In this document: one piece after another, positions 36,132-47,106 of the stretch
Layout: each line of letters begins with the position of its first letter
How positions within the stretch are numbered: the stretch's first letter is position 1
DNA from: Sporobolomyces roseus
Taxonomy: Eukaryota; Basidiomycota; Microbotryomycetes; Sporidiobolales; Sporidiobolaceae
Assembly: GCA_016617785.1 (NCBI GenBank)
Contig: JADILM010000003.1
Location: 62,001-126,000, forward strand
Reading direction: 5' to 3'
DNA length: 64,000 bases
The notes under the pieces: generated by a model
The model's database searches: none
What the model was told of the DNA's origin: nothing
Seen by the model: the letters and a program-made list of their open reading frames with translations, nothing else
Position numbers and translations under genes: made by a program

Positions 36132-37071
36132 TTACTTTTGAGCGGCCGACTTGTCCTTTGAGAAGTATTCGAGCTTGGCGGTAGGGTCAGTCTTGATAGT
36201 ATCCTGTCGGAAAGTAAAAGATCTGAGCTACATGTTGCGATCTGAAGAAGGAGAATCAAGAGACTCGCCTTGTTGCTTGTAGGATCCCAGTTGGCTGGGC
36301 AGACTTCGCCGTTTTCATCTGTGAATTGGAACGCTTGGATGAGGCGGAGAGTTTCGTCGACAGATCGTCCAACGGGAAGATCGTTGATCGTGATCTGACG
36401 GAGAGTACCTGTGTGGTTCATGAGGAAGAGTCAACGAAAAGATCGTTGATTGCAAGAGGTCCCGATTTCAGGAGGTCCCGAAGTGTACCCTTGGGATCAA
36501 TGAGGAAGAGTCCACGAAGGGAAACTCCAGCATCTTCGATCAAGACACCGTAGTCTCGGGCGATCTTCATCGACTTGTCAGATACGAGCTTGAGCTTGAG
36601 ATCAGGTCCGAGTCCACCTTCGTTGCGGTGAGTGTTGGCCCATGCGAGATGAGAGTATTCGGAATCGGTAGAAACGGCGAGAAGTTCAGTGTTGAGCTTG
36701 GCGAAGTCTTCGAGACGTTGATTGAATGCGAGGATCTCGGTGGGGCAAACGAAGGTGACTATCGAGCGAGAAGAAGAAGGAGAAAGTCAGCGAACCTCAT
36801 CGAAAATTGCGAAAAGTCGAAGATGAACTCACAGTCCATAGGGTAGAAGAAGAGTACGAGCCATTTGCCCTTGTATTGATCAAGCTTGACAGTCTGTTGC
36901 ATAGTACGAAGGAGTTGAGTCAGTTGAGATGAACCGGAGAGAATCCAGAGATTTCCACAACATCTGCTGCCCCTGAATGAGTTATTAAGAAGCTAAACTC
37001 ACCTCGAAGAATCCATCTACGACAGCGGTAGCCTCGAAAGAGGGAGCGGGATGTTGAACTCGAGCAGACAT
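36132..37071 (-). CDS. TSA1: Typical 2-Cys peroxiredoxin (Tsa1/AhpC family)
   Basis: Five exons, complement of 37003-37071, 36833-36893, 36489-36758, 36269-36408 and 36132-36203; 203 aa. The peroxidatic Cys lies in FTFVCPTE (about residue 48) and the resolving Cys in EVCPANW (about 170), the arrangement of typical 2-Cys peroxiredoxins that reduce peroxides using thioredoxin in the cytosol. Intron 3 (36409-36488, 80 nt) looks like a tandem copy of the neighbouring exon. Intron 4 begins with GC (AACAAG|GCGAGT); no GT donor keeps the NKDTIKTDP frame. A piece of this gene is duplicated in inverse orientation at 33775-33950. Confidence 0.96.
36374..36517. repeat. Degenerate tandem duplication spanning exon 3 / intron 3 / exon 4 of the peroxiredoxin gene
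   Basis: AAGATCGTTGAT occurs at 36377 and 36439. TGAGGAAGAGTC plus flanking bases occurs at 36421 and 36501. GTAC with flanking purines lies in the matching place of both units. The offset is 62 bp in the first half and 80 bp in the second. The second unit has about 18 extra bases that include a short direct repeat (AGGTCCCG twice, 16 bp apart). The 80-nt intron is exactly one period long. Confidence 0.8.
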
Positions 37072-37418
37072 TTGTCTAGAGATGAAGGGAAAGAGCGAGA
37101 TCAGCAGACGAACGATCACCTCGCTAGCAGACGCAAACTTAGGCTGTTGTAGATACTCACGGGAAGTAGCTAGTTGGTTGTGAGTAGAAGTGAGGAGGAG
37201 GAACAACCTTGACCGAAATTCTTGTCAACTTCTTTGCTGACAAATTCCAAAATTTCGCAACGCCAACTCGTCGCCAGACTCCTCGCTCTTCGGAAATACA
37301 GGACGTGTTGCGAGTAGCGAGAGTGCGAGACTATGCGATAAAAGATGGCAACTACAAAATGAACGATTATTCCTATTTTAACGACGAGAATCCCCTCGAG
37401 ATATGATAACAATCTATG
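37072..37418. promoter_or_regulatory. Peroxiredoxin upstream region and helicase 3' region
   Basis: Spacer between two minus-strand genes. It should hold the peroxiredoxin promoter and helicase 3' UTR. Nothing else recognised. Confidence 0.4.
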
Positions 37419-40400
37419 CTAGACTTGACCTGTTTCTCCCGTTCCTTCCTGTTTCCAATCCTTGACCAATCCACGCTGTTCACACCACATCAAGAACCTT
37501 CTCCAAATCCCAGGATCAGAATCCGGATCCGTCTCCATCCACTCGTTACTTGCTGCCATTCTCAAAGTCGCCTTGTTCCCTACGATGAACAGCGCATCCT
37601 TCGCCCTCGTCAAAGCGACGTTGAGTCGTCGTTTATCCGTCAAGAATCCAATCCATCCGCCTTTATTCGAACGAACAGTCGAAAGGATGATAACCTTCTT
37701 CTCGCGACCTTGGAATCCGTCGACCGTGTTGATTTCGACCCCTCGAAGCTCACTCGCTCTGGAACGACCGAGGACTCTAGCGAGTCGTTTCGCTGCCCAG
37801 CCAGATTCGAAAGTGTTGAGGAGGAGTTGTGTTTGAGCAAAGTAAGGTGAGATGATGCCGATGTCGCGAGCGTCGAGGGCCGGATTGCGTTCGAGCAAAT
37901 CGCCGACGATCTCGAGTATGAGGTCCACCTCGACTCGATTCAGCGTGGATCGACGATTGACGGATTCGGGACCAGAGTGAGAAACGAAAGCGACGGGAAG
38001 GGGAGTCGAGGATTGAGCAGAGGTTGAAGTGATCGAGCTTTCGGGTGTGGTGAAGAAGCGGGAGCGAGGAGGCGGAGGTCGAGCCGAAACCGACGTCGCA
38101 TCGTGCAAAGCGGAGCGGTAGAAACTGAGATTGGGGAACGCAGAAATCGCTGGTCGCATTCGGTACTGAGTGTCGAGAAGAACCGATTTGACGTCTGCGA
38201 GGAATGTCTCGTAAGCAACAGCCTATACAAAGAATCGAAACGTTTCGCTCACTCTGCGCAACGAGCAGTCGCTCGAAGAGACTGATCTGCAGTCGCTCCT
38301 TCTTGGCTTCTTGTGACTGCGAGGGGAAACATGCATCAGCGGTATCACAAGATACGAAACCAGATCACAGCGGGACATACGGAGACGACAGCAGGAAGCT
38401 GTTTGTGATCGCCGATGAGCGTAACTTGTTGTGCGCCTTTCATCAAGGGCACGAGCGTAACGGGCTGTAGTCAACGCCGTGATGATCAGTAGCTTTACAC
38501 TAGTAGGAGGAGGGGGCGAACTCACCTCGGTGCACATCGCCGCTTCGTCGAGGAAAACGATGGGAAAGTCGATCATCTGTATCGTCGCAAAATCAGCTCA
38601 AGTGCAAGCTTCTAGGGACAACGACCTCGAAGCTTACGTTCAATACTTTACTCGCACCTGATCCGAGAGCAGTCGCGCAGAAAACGTCGGCGGTAGCAAG
38701 CAAACTCGAATACAATCGTTGTTCGAGCACGATATACTTTCTCCACATCTTTCTGTACCGTTGTTCGAGCTCAGCTGTAGAGGCATACAAGAGTCGGTCG
38801 GGTGATCTTCACTATTGGATTGGACAAGGAGGACGTACAGTCTCGAAGCTCGGCTAGCTTCCTTTCCGCAGGTTCTGTAATTCCAGCTGTTTGATCCTTA
38901 CTCCGCTGCAACTCATCCCGTAGTAGTTCACATTCGATTCTTGTCTCTTCGAATCGAGCCCAAAGCGGGTGTTGCTCTTGACGTTTCTCGATTGTCCATT
39001 TTTCGATCTCGGGTGAAACTTTGCTAGGCTTGCCGCACCGTAATGGATTGAGACCACGTCGAACGAGGAGTGAGAGGAGATGATCAGTCGAGACATGAGT
39101 CGGTGCTGCGAGAAGGATCGGTTGGGGAATACGGAAATGTAGTTTGAGGAGAGCGATGAGGGAAACGATCGTTTGCGATTTGCCGGTACCAGGAGGCTGG
39201 AGAAGGGAAGTGCCGTCGTCAGGAAACTTATTTCTCTGTCATCAATCAAGTTCGAACGAAAAGCTTACACCTTGGATGAGACTCAGTTTCTCTCCCATCG
39301 CCATCGCAACCGCTTTAGTCTGACTCGCATTCAACCCAAGCTCTGGATCTCCCGGTAATATCATAGGATCGTCTCGCATGTACCTCTGAGCCCACGAATT
39401 GATGAGTTGGTTCTGAGTGATCAAATCTGAAGGGTGAAGAGTCCTAGAAGAAGAATTTCGAGTTTGAAGCGTGATGTCGGGGTTAAGAAGAGATTCGGGC
39501 GAGGGGAGGTGGGCGAGTTCGGCTGCTGGCGAGTCGTCGAATAAGTCTTCTTCAGAAGGATGCGAACGTTCTTTCGACAGTAGTGCAGTTTCTTCGATTT
39601 TCGGAACGATGAGTTCTCGAAGGTCGGTTCCTTGAAGTGTCCATTCTCGAAGAGTCGGGGAAGCTCCTTCCGATGCACTTTCTTGCGCTTCTTGAACGTG
39701 CGTTGCATTACGAAGACGCTGCCGAGACGGGTCGAAGTAGAGATTATTGATCGCTTGTTCTTGTAGGTTGTAGGAGGATTCGTCGAGTCCGATGTCGACT
39801 CTGTCAGAGCAGCTACGTTAGTTGAGACTTATGAAGTGAAAGAGAAAGCTCGAACTCACTGGTAGACATCCTCTTCGTTCATCGGCCACATGTCAGACTC
39901 TTCGAATGCGACGACCAGCTGAGTGTCCCTCGCTTCCAGCACCGTTCCTTGAACGTACCACTCGTCCGACTGCGAGCTAGCTGAGGGAGCAGGTTGAGGT
40001 CCATTCGGATCGAGATCTTCACGCGGTGCTCGAGTGATCCGAACGATAGTGTTTGCCCTGTTCGTAGCATTCTAGTCAGGACAAAGTCGATGAAACAAGA
40101 GTGGAGCGAGGTACTCACGATGCAAAATCCCAGAGATCCTCCGTTAATCCTCGACCATCTTCCGACCTGAAACTTGCAACAGCTTTCGCCCCGTTCGAGT
40201 TCATCCCAGACGAAACCGTTTGATCTTGCTTCGACTTCCTCAAGGTCTGAATCTCTTCGGCTCGACTCGAATCGGTCAACCAGGTCCCAATCGCTCGACA
40301 AAGAGTCTTGCCGTCAAGTTCTCGTTCACTCGGAGTTCCTTGTCTTGCGAGATTGAGTCGATAGTTGTCTTCATCAGATTTGCGAGAAAGGGAAAGTAAA

Positions 40401-41864
40401 CGGTCCAACCTATTCTCAATGAGTTGGGTGAGCTGGACACAAAGCGAAAGAACGGGAGAGGGCGTACCGCTTCCGATATTGATCAGCACTTGTCCAAGTA
40501 CCTTTCTCTGATTCTTTGACTTTCACTTTCCATCCCCAAGGTTCCGCACCTTCTACATCTCTACTCTTATAACTCCTCGCTATCCGACTCGTTTCCAACC
40601 CAATTCCAACTAATCGATTGTGACCTTGCGATTTCGTGTCGTTTTCTGCGCGAGAATACAGTGAAGGTGGACTCGATCGGAGGTATTTGCGTAACGGTGA
40701 GGAGAGTCGCCAGTCTGATCGAGAGACGAGAGGGAGTTCGTGGGGTTGAGGGGAAGGGTGAACAGGGCAAGGAGGAAGCGGATCAGGGACGAGATACGGA
40801 AGGACAGTGTTTGACGGGAGTCGCTGGCAGGGTTGCAACAGTAAATTCGTCGATCGGGACCGTGGGAGTTGAGTGAAAGGAGACTTGTGCGTTCTGGGAG
40901 GCGGAGGAGGTGAGGTTTTCGGCATTGTTCGAGCACTCTGCGGTGTCTTGATGTTCCCCCGCGGCACGATGGACTCCATCAGCTCGTTCTCCATTTCCTT
41001 AGCTTTCCCTTTTCCTTCATCGATCCGTCCAACACTGATTATTCCCGTTCGAATGGTCTCTTCCCAGTCTTTCGGCCGGTCATCCCAATCCATCTCGACA
41101 TCTCCATCCAAATCATCCGCGTAAACGGTTTCTCCCACATCAATGTACCTCCTGCTTTTCGCACTCGTCCTAGTCAACTCGTCCCGACTCTCCCAAGTTG
41201 GAAACGCTTCCCTCTCGATTTCCTCCAGAATTCCGTCGCCATCTCGAGGGGCGAACGAATCCAATGGTTTCTTATTCGGCAGAAGTCGAGATGATGATGG
41301 TGTAGGTGGCGGAGGGAGTCGTTCGTTGTAGCGAGAGTGAGATGCGAGAGCGTGAGCGTTTCTTCGAGATAGAGGCGAAGTGGAGGATCGTTCGTGAGGA
41401 TGAGAATGGACTTGTCGCGATGTCCAAAGGAGCAGAGGAGGTATCGATGAAGTCTTGCGCGGTCTGACAGGTCGTACTGTTGTCGTTGTCGCCAGCAAGA
41501 GCTGTCGAGGCGAGCAAGTTGACATCAAGCTGTAACAAAAGAGCGAGATTTGATTCTGCATAGCCAAACTCGATACTGAGTGGATAATGTACTCACCTCG
41601 ATGTCTTCCCAGCTTGATTTCCTCTTGTACAGCGACTTGTAATCGATTGTCAACAATTTCAGACGCGGTGAATCAAAGTCGATGTGGAGCGTGACTTTGA
41701 AGGTAGGATCGCCTGCTTTGATAATGTATGAGTTACTGTGGGTGTTCAAGAGCAGACCCGAGTGTACAGATGAAGTGAGAAAGCCAGAAGCGAGCCGAAA
41801 AAGAAGTTCCCTTTCTTCAACTCTCCTTTCTCCAAACAACTCAAGCCGGCACCTTGGAACTCAT
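37419..41864 (-). CDS. SF1 helicase of the UPF1/SEN1/DNA2-NAM7 group
   Basis: Exons supported by frame are complement of 40468-41410, 40119-40409, 39860-40057, 39269-39800, 38839-39196, 38638-38774, 38526-38576, 38381-38464, 38263-38316 and 37419-38222. The 5' end is less sure: 41478-41529 and an exon ending at 41597 probably precede. The start codon is unresolved (a candidate ATG is at 41864). About 1,200 aa. Motifs: GPPGTGKSQT (Walker A), VFLDEAAMCTEP (motif II), IGDHKQLPA (III), DTQYRMRP, TVDGFQGREKKV (V) and RLNVALTRAK (VI). It should be an ATP-driven RNA or DNA helicase. Motif II has Met where UPF1/SEN1 usually have Gln. The N-terminal 350 residues are Pro/Ser-rich and unrecognised. An alternative 5' model uses a 41-nt intron. 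Confidence 0.82.
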
Positions 41865-41907
41865 CAGAGTAGACTAGACTAGTACGAGACTCCTCAGGGG
41901 ATATTCA

Positions 41908-43371
41908 ATGGCGACCGGAACTAGCGAAGAGGGAGAGATTGGGACTGATTTAGTTAACACGATGGAGACCTCGAATGCATCAGCGAAAGAGGGTGGGGTC
42001 AATGTGAGCAGCTGTATCACATGTGTGACAGCGTCCGAGTCGACTCACCGTTCTTCAGAACAACAGGTATCATTCACCCACGATTCTCCCCCACTTCGTT
42101 CACAACTCTCCCTCCTCTCCCTTCCCACCGAGATCCTCTGCAACATCCTCGACCAAATCCCACTCCAAAGGACCCTCGCCATCTGCTGTCGTCTCTGCAA
42201 AACCTTCTCTCCCCTCGCTCTTTCTCGACTATATCGCAATCTCGACCTTCGTTCGAGTACTCGAGGAACCGCATTACCTTCAGGTGCACCGACAATCCTT
42301 GATGACCGCTCGACCATGATCCTTCAGACGATTCGGGATTCCCAGTGCAATCTCGGCTCTTGTTCGACGAAACTCGATTTCGACCTTCGCTCGCATTTCG
42401 ATGCAGCTCGAATTGGATCTACGCTCTCCTTGATCCTTCGAGAATGTCGAAATATCGTCGAATTGGAGCTTGGTCGAGGTGATAGAGGACACGGAATGCC
42501 ATTCTCGGGTTTGACAGAGATGATTCGAGGCGGGAGGGAAGTTTGGGCAGCGGGATTGAAGGTATTGAGGATAGAAGAATGCGCCGGAAATGGTGCGAGT
42601 CTTGCAGGAGTACTCAACAAACTCCCGGACCTCGTCGAACTTCGCCTAGGACAATTTCTTCTCGAATCCGACGACCTCGACCAGTCGATTTCATCCCTTC
42701 GTCCATCATTTCGACTGCACACCTTTATCGCCAAGTATCGCATAACTCCTTTCGCACTCGCTTACTCGATCTCATCCTCCTCCCACTCTCTTCGTACTAT
42801 CGACATTCCGATTAACGAAGTCAACAAATTCGATCTGTCCCTTTGCACTGCATTGACAAACGTGACCCTCTCTCTCTCCCTGACGACATCTCCAGCATCG
42901 ACGAGTTCGACAACGACCCAAACATCCTACTTCTCGAACAAGAGATCGAACCTCCCTTCGCAGTCCCCTGCCGCACTCGCCGCCCCTGCACTCCAGAAAC
43001 TCGCCGACAACTTCAGTTTCACTCTCGAGAGCATCCCGTACCTCACTCATCTCGCCATCAAGGGTCACTGGGACGTGGGCGATCAACCGCTCGACGTCGT
43101 CCGTCACTCATCTCTCCTTTCGCATCTCCCTCCGACTGTCGAAATCCTCTCGGTCAAAACTGAGCTCAACGCGATTGCACTCGTCGAATGGATGGATTCG
43201 ATGATGGAGGAGGATCTGAGGAAGTCGCGACTGAAGGTACTGAAACTTTGGCAAAAGACTTCGTTCTCGAGTATGAAGAGGGAGTTTCAGAGGGGAGTAA
43301 GGAAGAAGGTACAGGATAAGGTCATCGAGAAGGGGATAAAGGTGGAGTGGCACAAGTATGAGAAATGGTAG
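41908..43371 (+). CDS. F-box protein
   Basis: A single open frame of 487 aa. An F-box lies at about residues 66-105 (LSLLSLPTEILCNILDQIPL, then CRLCKTFSPLALSRLYRNL). The rest has Leu-rich stretches reminiscent of LRR-type substrate-binding regions (FRLHTFIAKY, ELNAIALVEW) but no clear repeat consensus. It probably recruits targets to an SCF ubiquitin ligase. Bases 42004-42066 have intron-like ends (GTGAGC ... CAG) and a length of 63, so they could be removed without a frame change. It is divergently arranged with the helicase, with only about 43 bp between the two candidate starts. Confidence 0.75.
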   Translation: MATGTSEEGEIGTDLVNTMETSNASAKEGGVNVSSCITCVTASESTHRSSEQQVSFTHDSPPLRSQLSLLSLPTEILCNILDQIPLQRTLAICCRLCKTFSPLALSRLYRNLDLRSSTRGTALPSGAPTILDDRSTMILQTIRDSQCNLGSCSTKLDFDLRSHFDAARIGSTLSLILRECRNIVELELGRGDRGHGMPFSGLTEMIRGGREVWAAGLKVLRIEECAGNGASLAGVLNKLPDLVELRLGQFLLESDDLDQSISSLRPSFRLHTFIAKYRITPFALAYSISSSSHSLRTIDIPINEVNKFDLSLCTALTNVTLSLSLTTSPASTSSTTTQTSYFSNKRSNLPSQSPAALAAPALQKLADNFSFTLESIPYLTHLAIKGHWDVGDQPLDVVRHSSLLSHLPPTVEILSVKTELNAIALVEWMDSMMEEDLRKSRLKVLKLWQKTSFSSMKREFQRGVRKKVQDKVIEKGIKVEWHKYEKW

Positions 43372-43816
43372 GGTATCGTAGCGGAAATGCGAAACATATT
43401 TATCGATTCTTCTCTCGCGAGTTTCGAGGACTCGCTGTCTGGTTCGTGGAGACGGATTCGGCGTCGGCTCATTCAGGTGTTGTAGCGAGCACTCGCTTCG
43501 CTGCGACAGTCCACGATGACTCTTAAGGTCTGGTTGAGCTCTTCGCATGCTTCGGACTTCGAAAACTCTCTGAGTCTCAGTCAAATGAACGGCAAGCCTC
43601 ATTCGTGGAATCGAAAGCTTACGAAGCAACTTTGAGCGCTCTTCGGCGTGCTTAACAAGCAGCACACACGACACGCGGAGGCAGCGGCGGAGATACAGTT
43701 CGAGCCCCTTTTGAACAAAACGGCGCTCCTAATTTAACTTTTCCTCCTCTACGATTCACTCGAGCGACGACGTACGACAGCCTACAGTCTATCACAATCA
43801 CAGTTACATCGCTACT
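43372..43816. other. F-box to MFS spacer
   Basis: Tandem intergenic region with the F-box 3' end and transporter promoter. The long minus-strand open frame that reaches into the F-box gene is a shadow. Nothing else seen. Confidence 0.4.
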
Positions 43817-46541
43817 ATGGCACACGACTCGCCTAAGCAAGCTCTCGATGCCCAAAACGCTCATTCAACTTCAACTTCAACATCTCTCTTGCCCGAGATC
43901 ACTCAGCGACCGTCTCTCACTCCGTCTGTGACCTCTTCCGAAGTTGTTAAGGAGGGGATTGATTGCGAAGGAGAAGTCGGCGAAGGAGGGAAGGAGAACA
44001 AAGGGATTTCAGCGATCGACGACGACGAAAAGTACTTGACGGGCAGTACGTCGACAGTTCCTCTCTCTGTATCCACCAAGTCGTCGAATGGACGCTATCC
44101 GAGGAAGTTACGACTCCGTACTGACTCTGACCCCACTTTGTACTTTTTCCTCTCATTCTCGCAGAACGCCTCGTCGTCGTATTCATCGCTATGCTACTCT
44201 CAGTCCTGCTCGTTGCGCTTGATCAGACTATCCTCAGTCCGGCTCTTCCGATCATCGCTTCCAAGTAAATTTCCCCTTCTCTCAGCGAAGCCTGGAGATT
44301 GACGGTTTACAGTTCTCCAGGTTCAACGCCCTTGAACAGCTCTCCTGGATCGCTTCGGCGTACTTCCTCACTCAGGTGTGTCTCGTCTCGCTGTCGTGAT
44401 CGATGTGCGCTCCACTGACTGCCCCTCGCTGCGCTCAGACGGCTTTTCTTCTCCTCTATGGCCAAATTTTGACGCTCTTCGATCGAAGATGGACCTTCAT
44501 CGCGGCGATCGCCATCTTTGAGATCGGATCTTTACTCTGTGGGGCCGCTCCTAACGTCAATGTCCTCATCTTCGCTCGCGCTTTCGCTGGTTGTGGAGCT
44601 GCCGGGATTTTCGTTTCAGTCCTGTCAATCATCGCAACAACGACGAGGCTCGAAGATCGTCCCAAGCTTCTCGTGCGTGCTCCTATCTCCCTTGTTGAGC
44701 TAGAGGAGACTAAACCAAGGACGTTGTCTTCTGTAGGGTCTTTTCGGTGCCGTCTTTGGAATCTCTTCGGTCATCGGACCCTTGCTAGGTAAGCATGCAA
44801 TCGTCAGCCCCTGATGCTCTCTTATACTACTGATCTCTACGGTACCCAAATAGGTGGAGCGTTCACCGATCACGTTTCATGGCGTTGGTGCTTCGTAAGT
44901 CGAATCTCCTCCGTTGAGTTGATTTCGACCAAGAGCTGACTTGCTCGTACTGCTGAACAGTACATCAACTTACCCGTCGGAGCGATCACAGTCGCAGCGA
45001 TCTTGTTCATCGTGAGCTTCAGTTTCGAGATCGCCTCGAACCCGCTCCTTTCCTCGAGAGGTCAACGACACTGAGCGATCTCCCTCCCGCAGCTCGGCCC
45101 TCAACCTGCACCTCCGATCGAAGATCACGTCGCCGACTTTGTCGAACGAAAGTTCCGTCGCTGGACTTTCGGACGATGGGTCCCAGCTCGCGGTTCAATC
45201 GCTTTCAAAACTTTCGCACTCGATTACATCGGGATGGCACTCTTGATCGGTACCATCACATGTCTCGTCCTCGCTTTACAATGGGGCGGCGAGAAGTATA
45301 GCTGGAGCTCGCCCACGATCGGAGGAATCTTTGGCTGTTTCGCCGCTCTCGTTCTTCTCTTCATCGGTTGGGAGTGGAAACTTGCTGGACCTACAAGTAT
45401 CCTACCTCTCGGTCTCTTCAAGAGCCGGACTCAGGTTGGAGCTACTATGTCTGCCTTCTTCTGCATGTTCTGCTTGATGTTGGGAACGGTTCGTCGAGCG
45501 ACTTCTTTTCGTTTGTTCCTATTCAACGGCACGGTCACTGATAGCTCTCCTTGCTCCGACAGTACTATCTACCGATCTGGTTTCAAGCGACGGGAGGGTC
45601 CTCGGTAAGCCATATTCCGCTAACTACCTGCAATTCCGGCAAACTCATGATTCGTTCTACTCAACAGGCTACTCGTTCTGGGATCCAGATCTTGCCATTC
45701 ATGTTGGCGATCGTTCTCTTCGCCGGTGTCTCCGGTGGAGTCGTCAGTGCAACAGGTCGCTACTGGCACATTCTCGTTTTCGGACCTTTCCTCATCTGCA
45801 TCGGAGGTGGACTCCTGTACACAGTCAGCGAAAGCAGTGTAAGCTCTTCAACTTGATATACTCGTCGATCAATCTTATCATAACTAATGATCGTTGCTTC
45901 GCAGACATACGCTCGTCTCGCAGGCTACCAAATCCTTCTCGGTGTCGGAATCGGTTGCGTCCTTCAGAACACGATCATCGCAGTGCAAGCAGACTGTGAA
46001 GACGAGAAACAGATCCCTCAAAGAACCGGAGTTGTCACGTTCGGTCAACTTATCGGTGAGTCGAAGCTTTCTCGAATCTGCGAAGTCAGCTGAACTGTCG
46101 TTTCGCTACAACATCATAGGTGCTACTATCGGTATTGCTATCGCCTCTTCAATCTTCGGCAATCGTCTGGTCGAAGGATTGAAAGAATTTGCTCCCGACG
46201 CTCCTTTCGAAGTTCGCAACAATGTCGAGGCGAGTTCCGCTTTCTACCTCCTTATTCGGTCGTTCAGACATAGCTCATCATCATGCTTGCTTGGAGCGAT
46301 ACAGTTGATCAAGACCCTCTCGGCAGAGATTCAAGTTGGCGTCAAGCATGCCTACGTCCTCGCTCTGAACAGAGTCTACGTGATAACGGTCGCTGCAGGT
46401 AAGCTTCTCCTCTTGAGCATCTCTAGAATGAACCGTATGCTGACGACCGAGCGATGCACAGGTGGTCTCGCTTCGATTTCAGCTCTCCTCATTCGCAACA
46501 TCTCAATCAAAGGCAAAACGGTCATGGCTGGAGGAGCCTAA
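43817..46541 (+). CDS. MFS transporter, DHA2-type drug:H+ antiporter (14 TM)
   Basis: Fourteen exons: 43817-44045, 44165-44264, 44321-44375, 44439-44672, 44737-44788, 44854-44894, 44961-45011, 45093-45488, 45563-45604, 45668-45838, 45905-46055, 46120-46229, 46305-46398, 46462-46541; about 601 aa. A hydrophilic N-terminus is followed by TM1 with ALDQTILSPALPIIA, then WIASAYFLT, the motif-C region GISSVIGPLLGG and SWRWCFYINLPVGA, typical of DHA2 exporters such as Azr1-like pumps. It sits in a membrane, probably the plasma membrane, and its substrate is unknown. The intron at 46230-46304 is inferred to have a GC donor (GAG|GCGAGT). It is 75 nt and in frame, so unspliced reading is possible, but splicing gives the expected VRNNVELIKTLSAE join. 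Confidence 0.88.
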
Positions 46542-47106
46542 TCGACCTCGGCCACTTAGGGTGTACGCCGTACCGTCGCGCTTCATTGCTCACATTCTCC
46601 GGTTGTTCTTTTCGTCGTTAGTCGTGGTCTTTCTGTCGGAACGTCTCCTTTTCTCGGGTTTAGACTTTGTTACCTTTTTAATACTCGATATCCTTTGACA
46701 TGCCTTTCCCCCTTACGCTGTTCTCTGCCACTTGATGTAAACAGAGTACCTGCCCTCATCAGATAGCAGCAAGAGAGAACGAGAAGGAGAGAGTCAGTTC
46801 TATTTCCGCTTGCGAAAGTTGAAAAAGTGTACCTTTCTCTTGCGAGTCTTCTAATTTTCATCGCCTCTTCCCTTCTCTCTCTCTCAATGGGGATCTGCCT
46901 TTGAAAGGGACCACGTTGGTAACTCGCTTCCGATTGAATTCTTAAAATAGCGAGAGGGAGGAAGAGTTCGAGATTTCAGGTACGAACGGAGATCTCTCCC
47001 TTGTTCCCTTTCCCGCTCAAAGTCGACACACACCTCTTCTCTTCTCTCCTCTCCTCTCACTTCTCTACTCTACTCTACTCTACAATCGACCAACTCAAAA
47101 AGAACG
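46542..47106. promoter_or_regulatory. MFS 3' region and promoter of the orphan gene
   Basis: From about 46652 this is the upstream part of the 1.6 kb inverted repeat. It includes a CT-rich tract with CTACT units just before the ATG at 47107. No other gene. Confidence 0.45.

Noticed and set aside
43108..43674. 188-codon minus-strand open frame overlapping the F-box gene end
   Set aside because: Shadow of the F-box reading frame; composition and lack of motifs argue against a gene.
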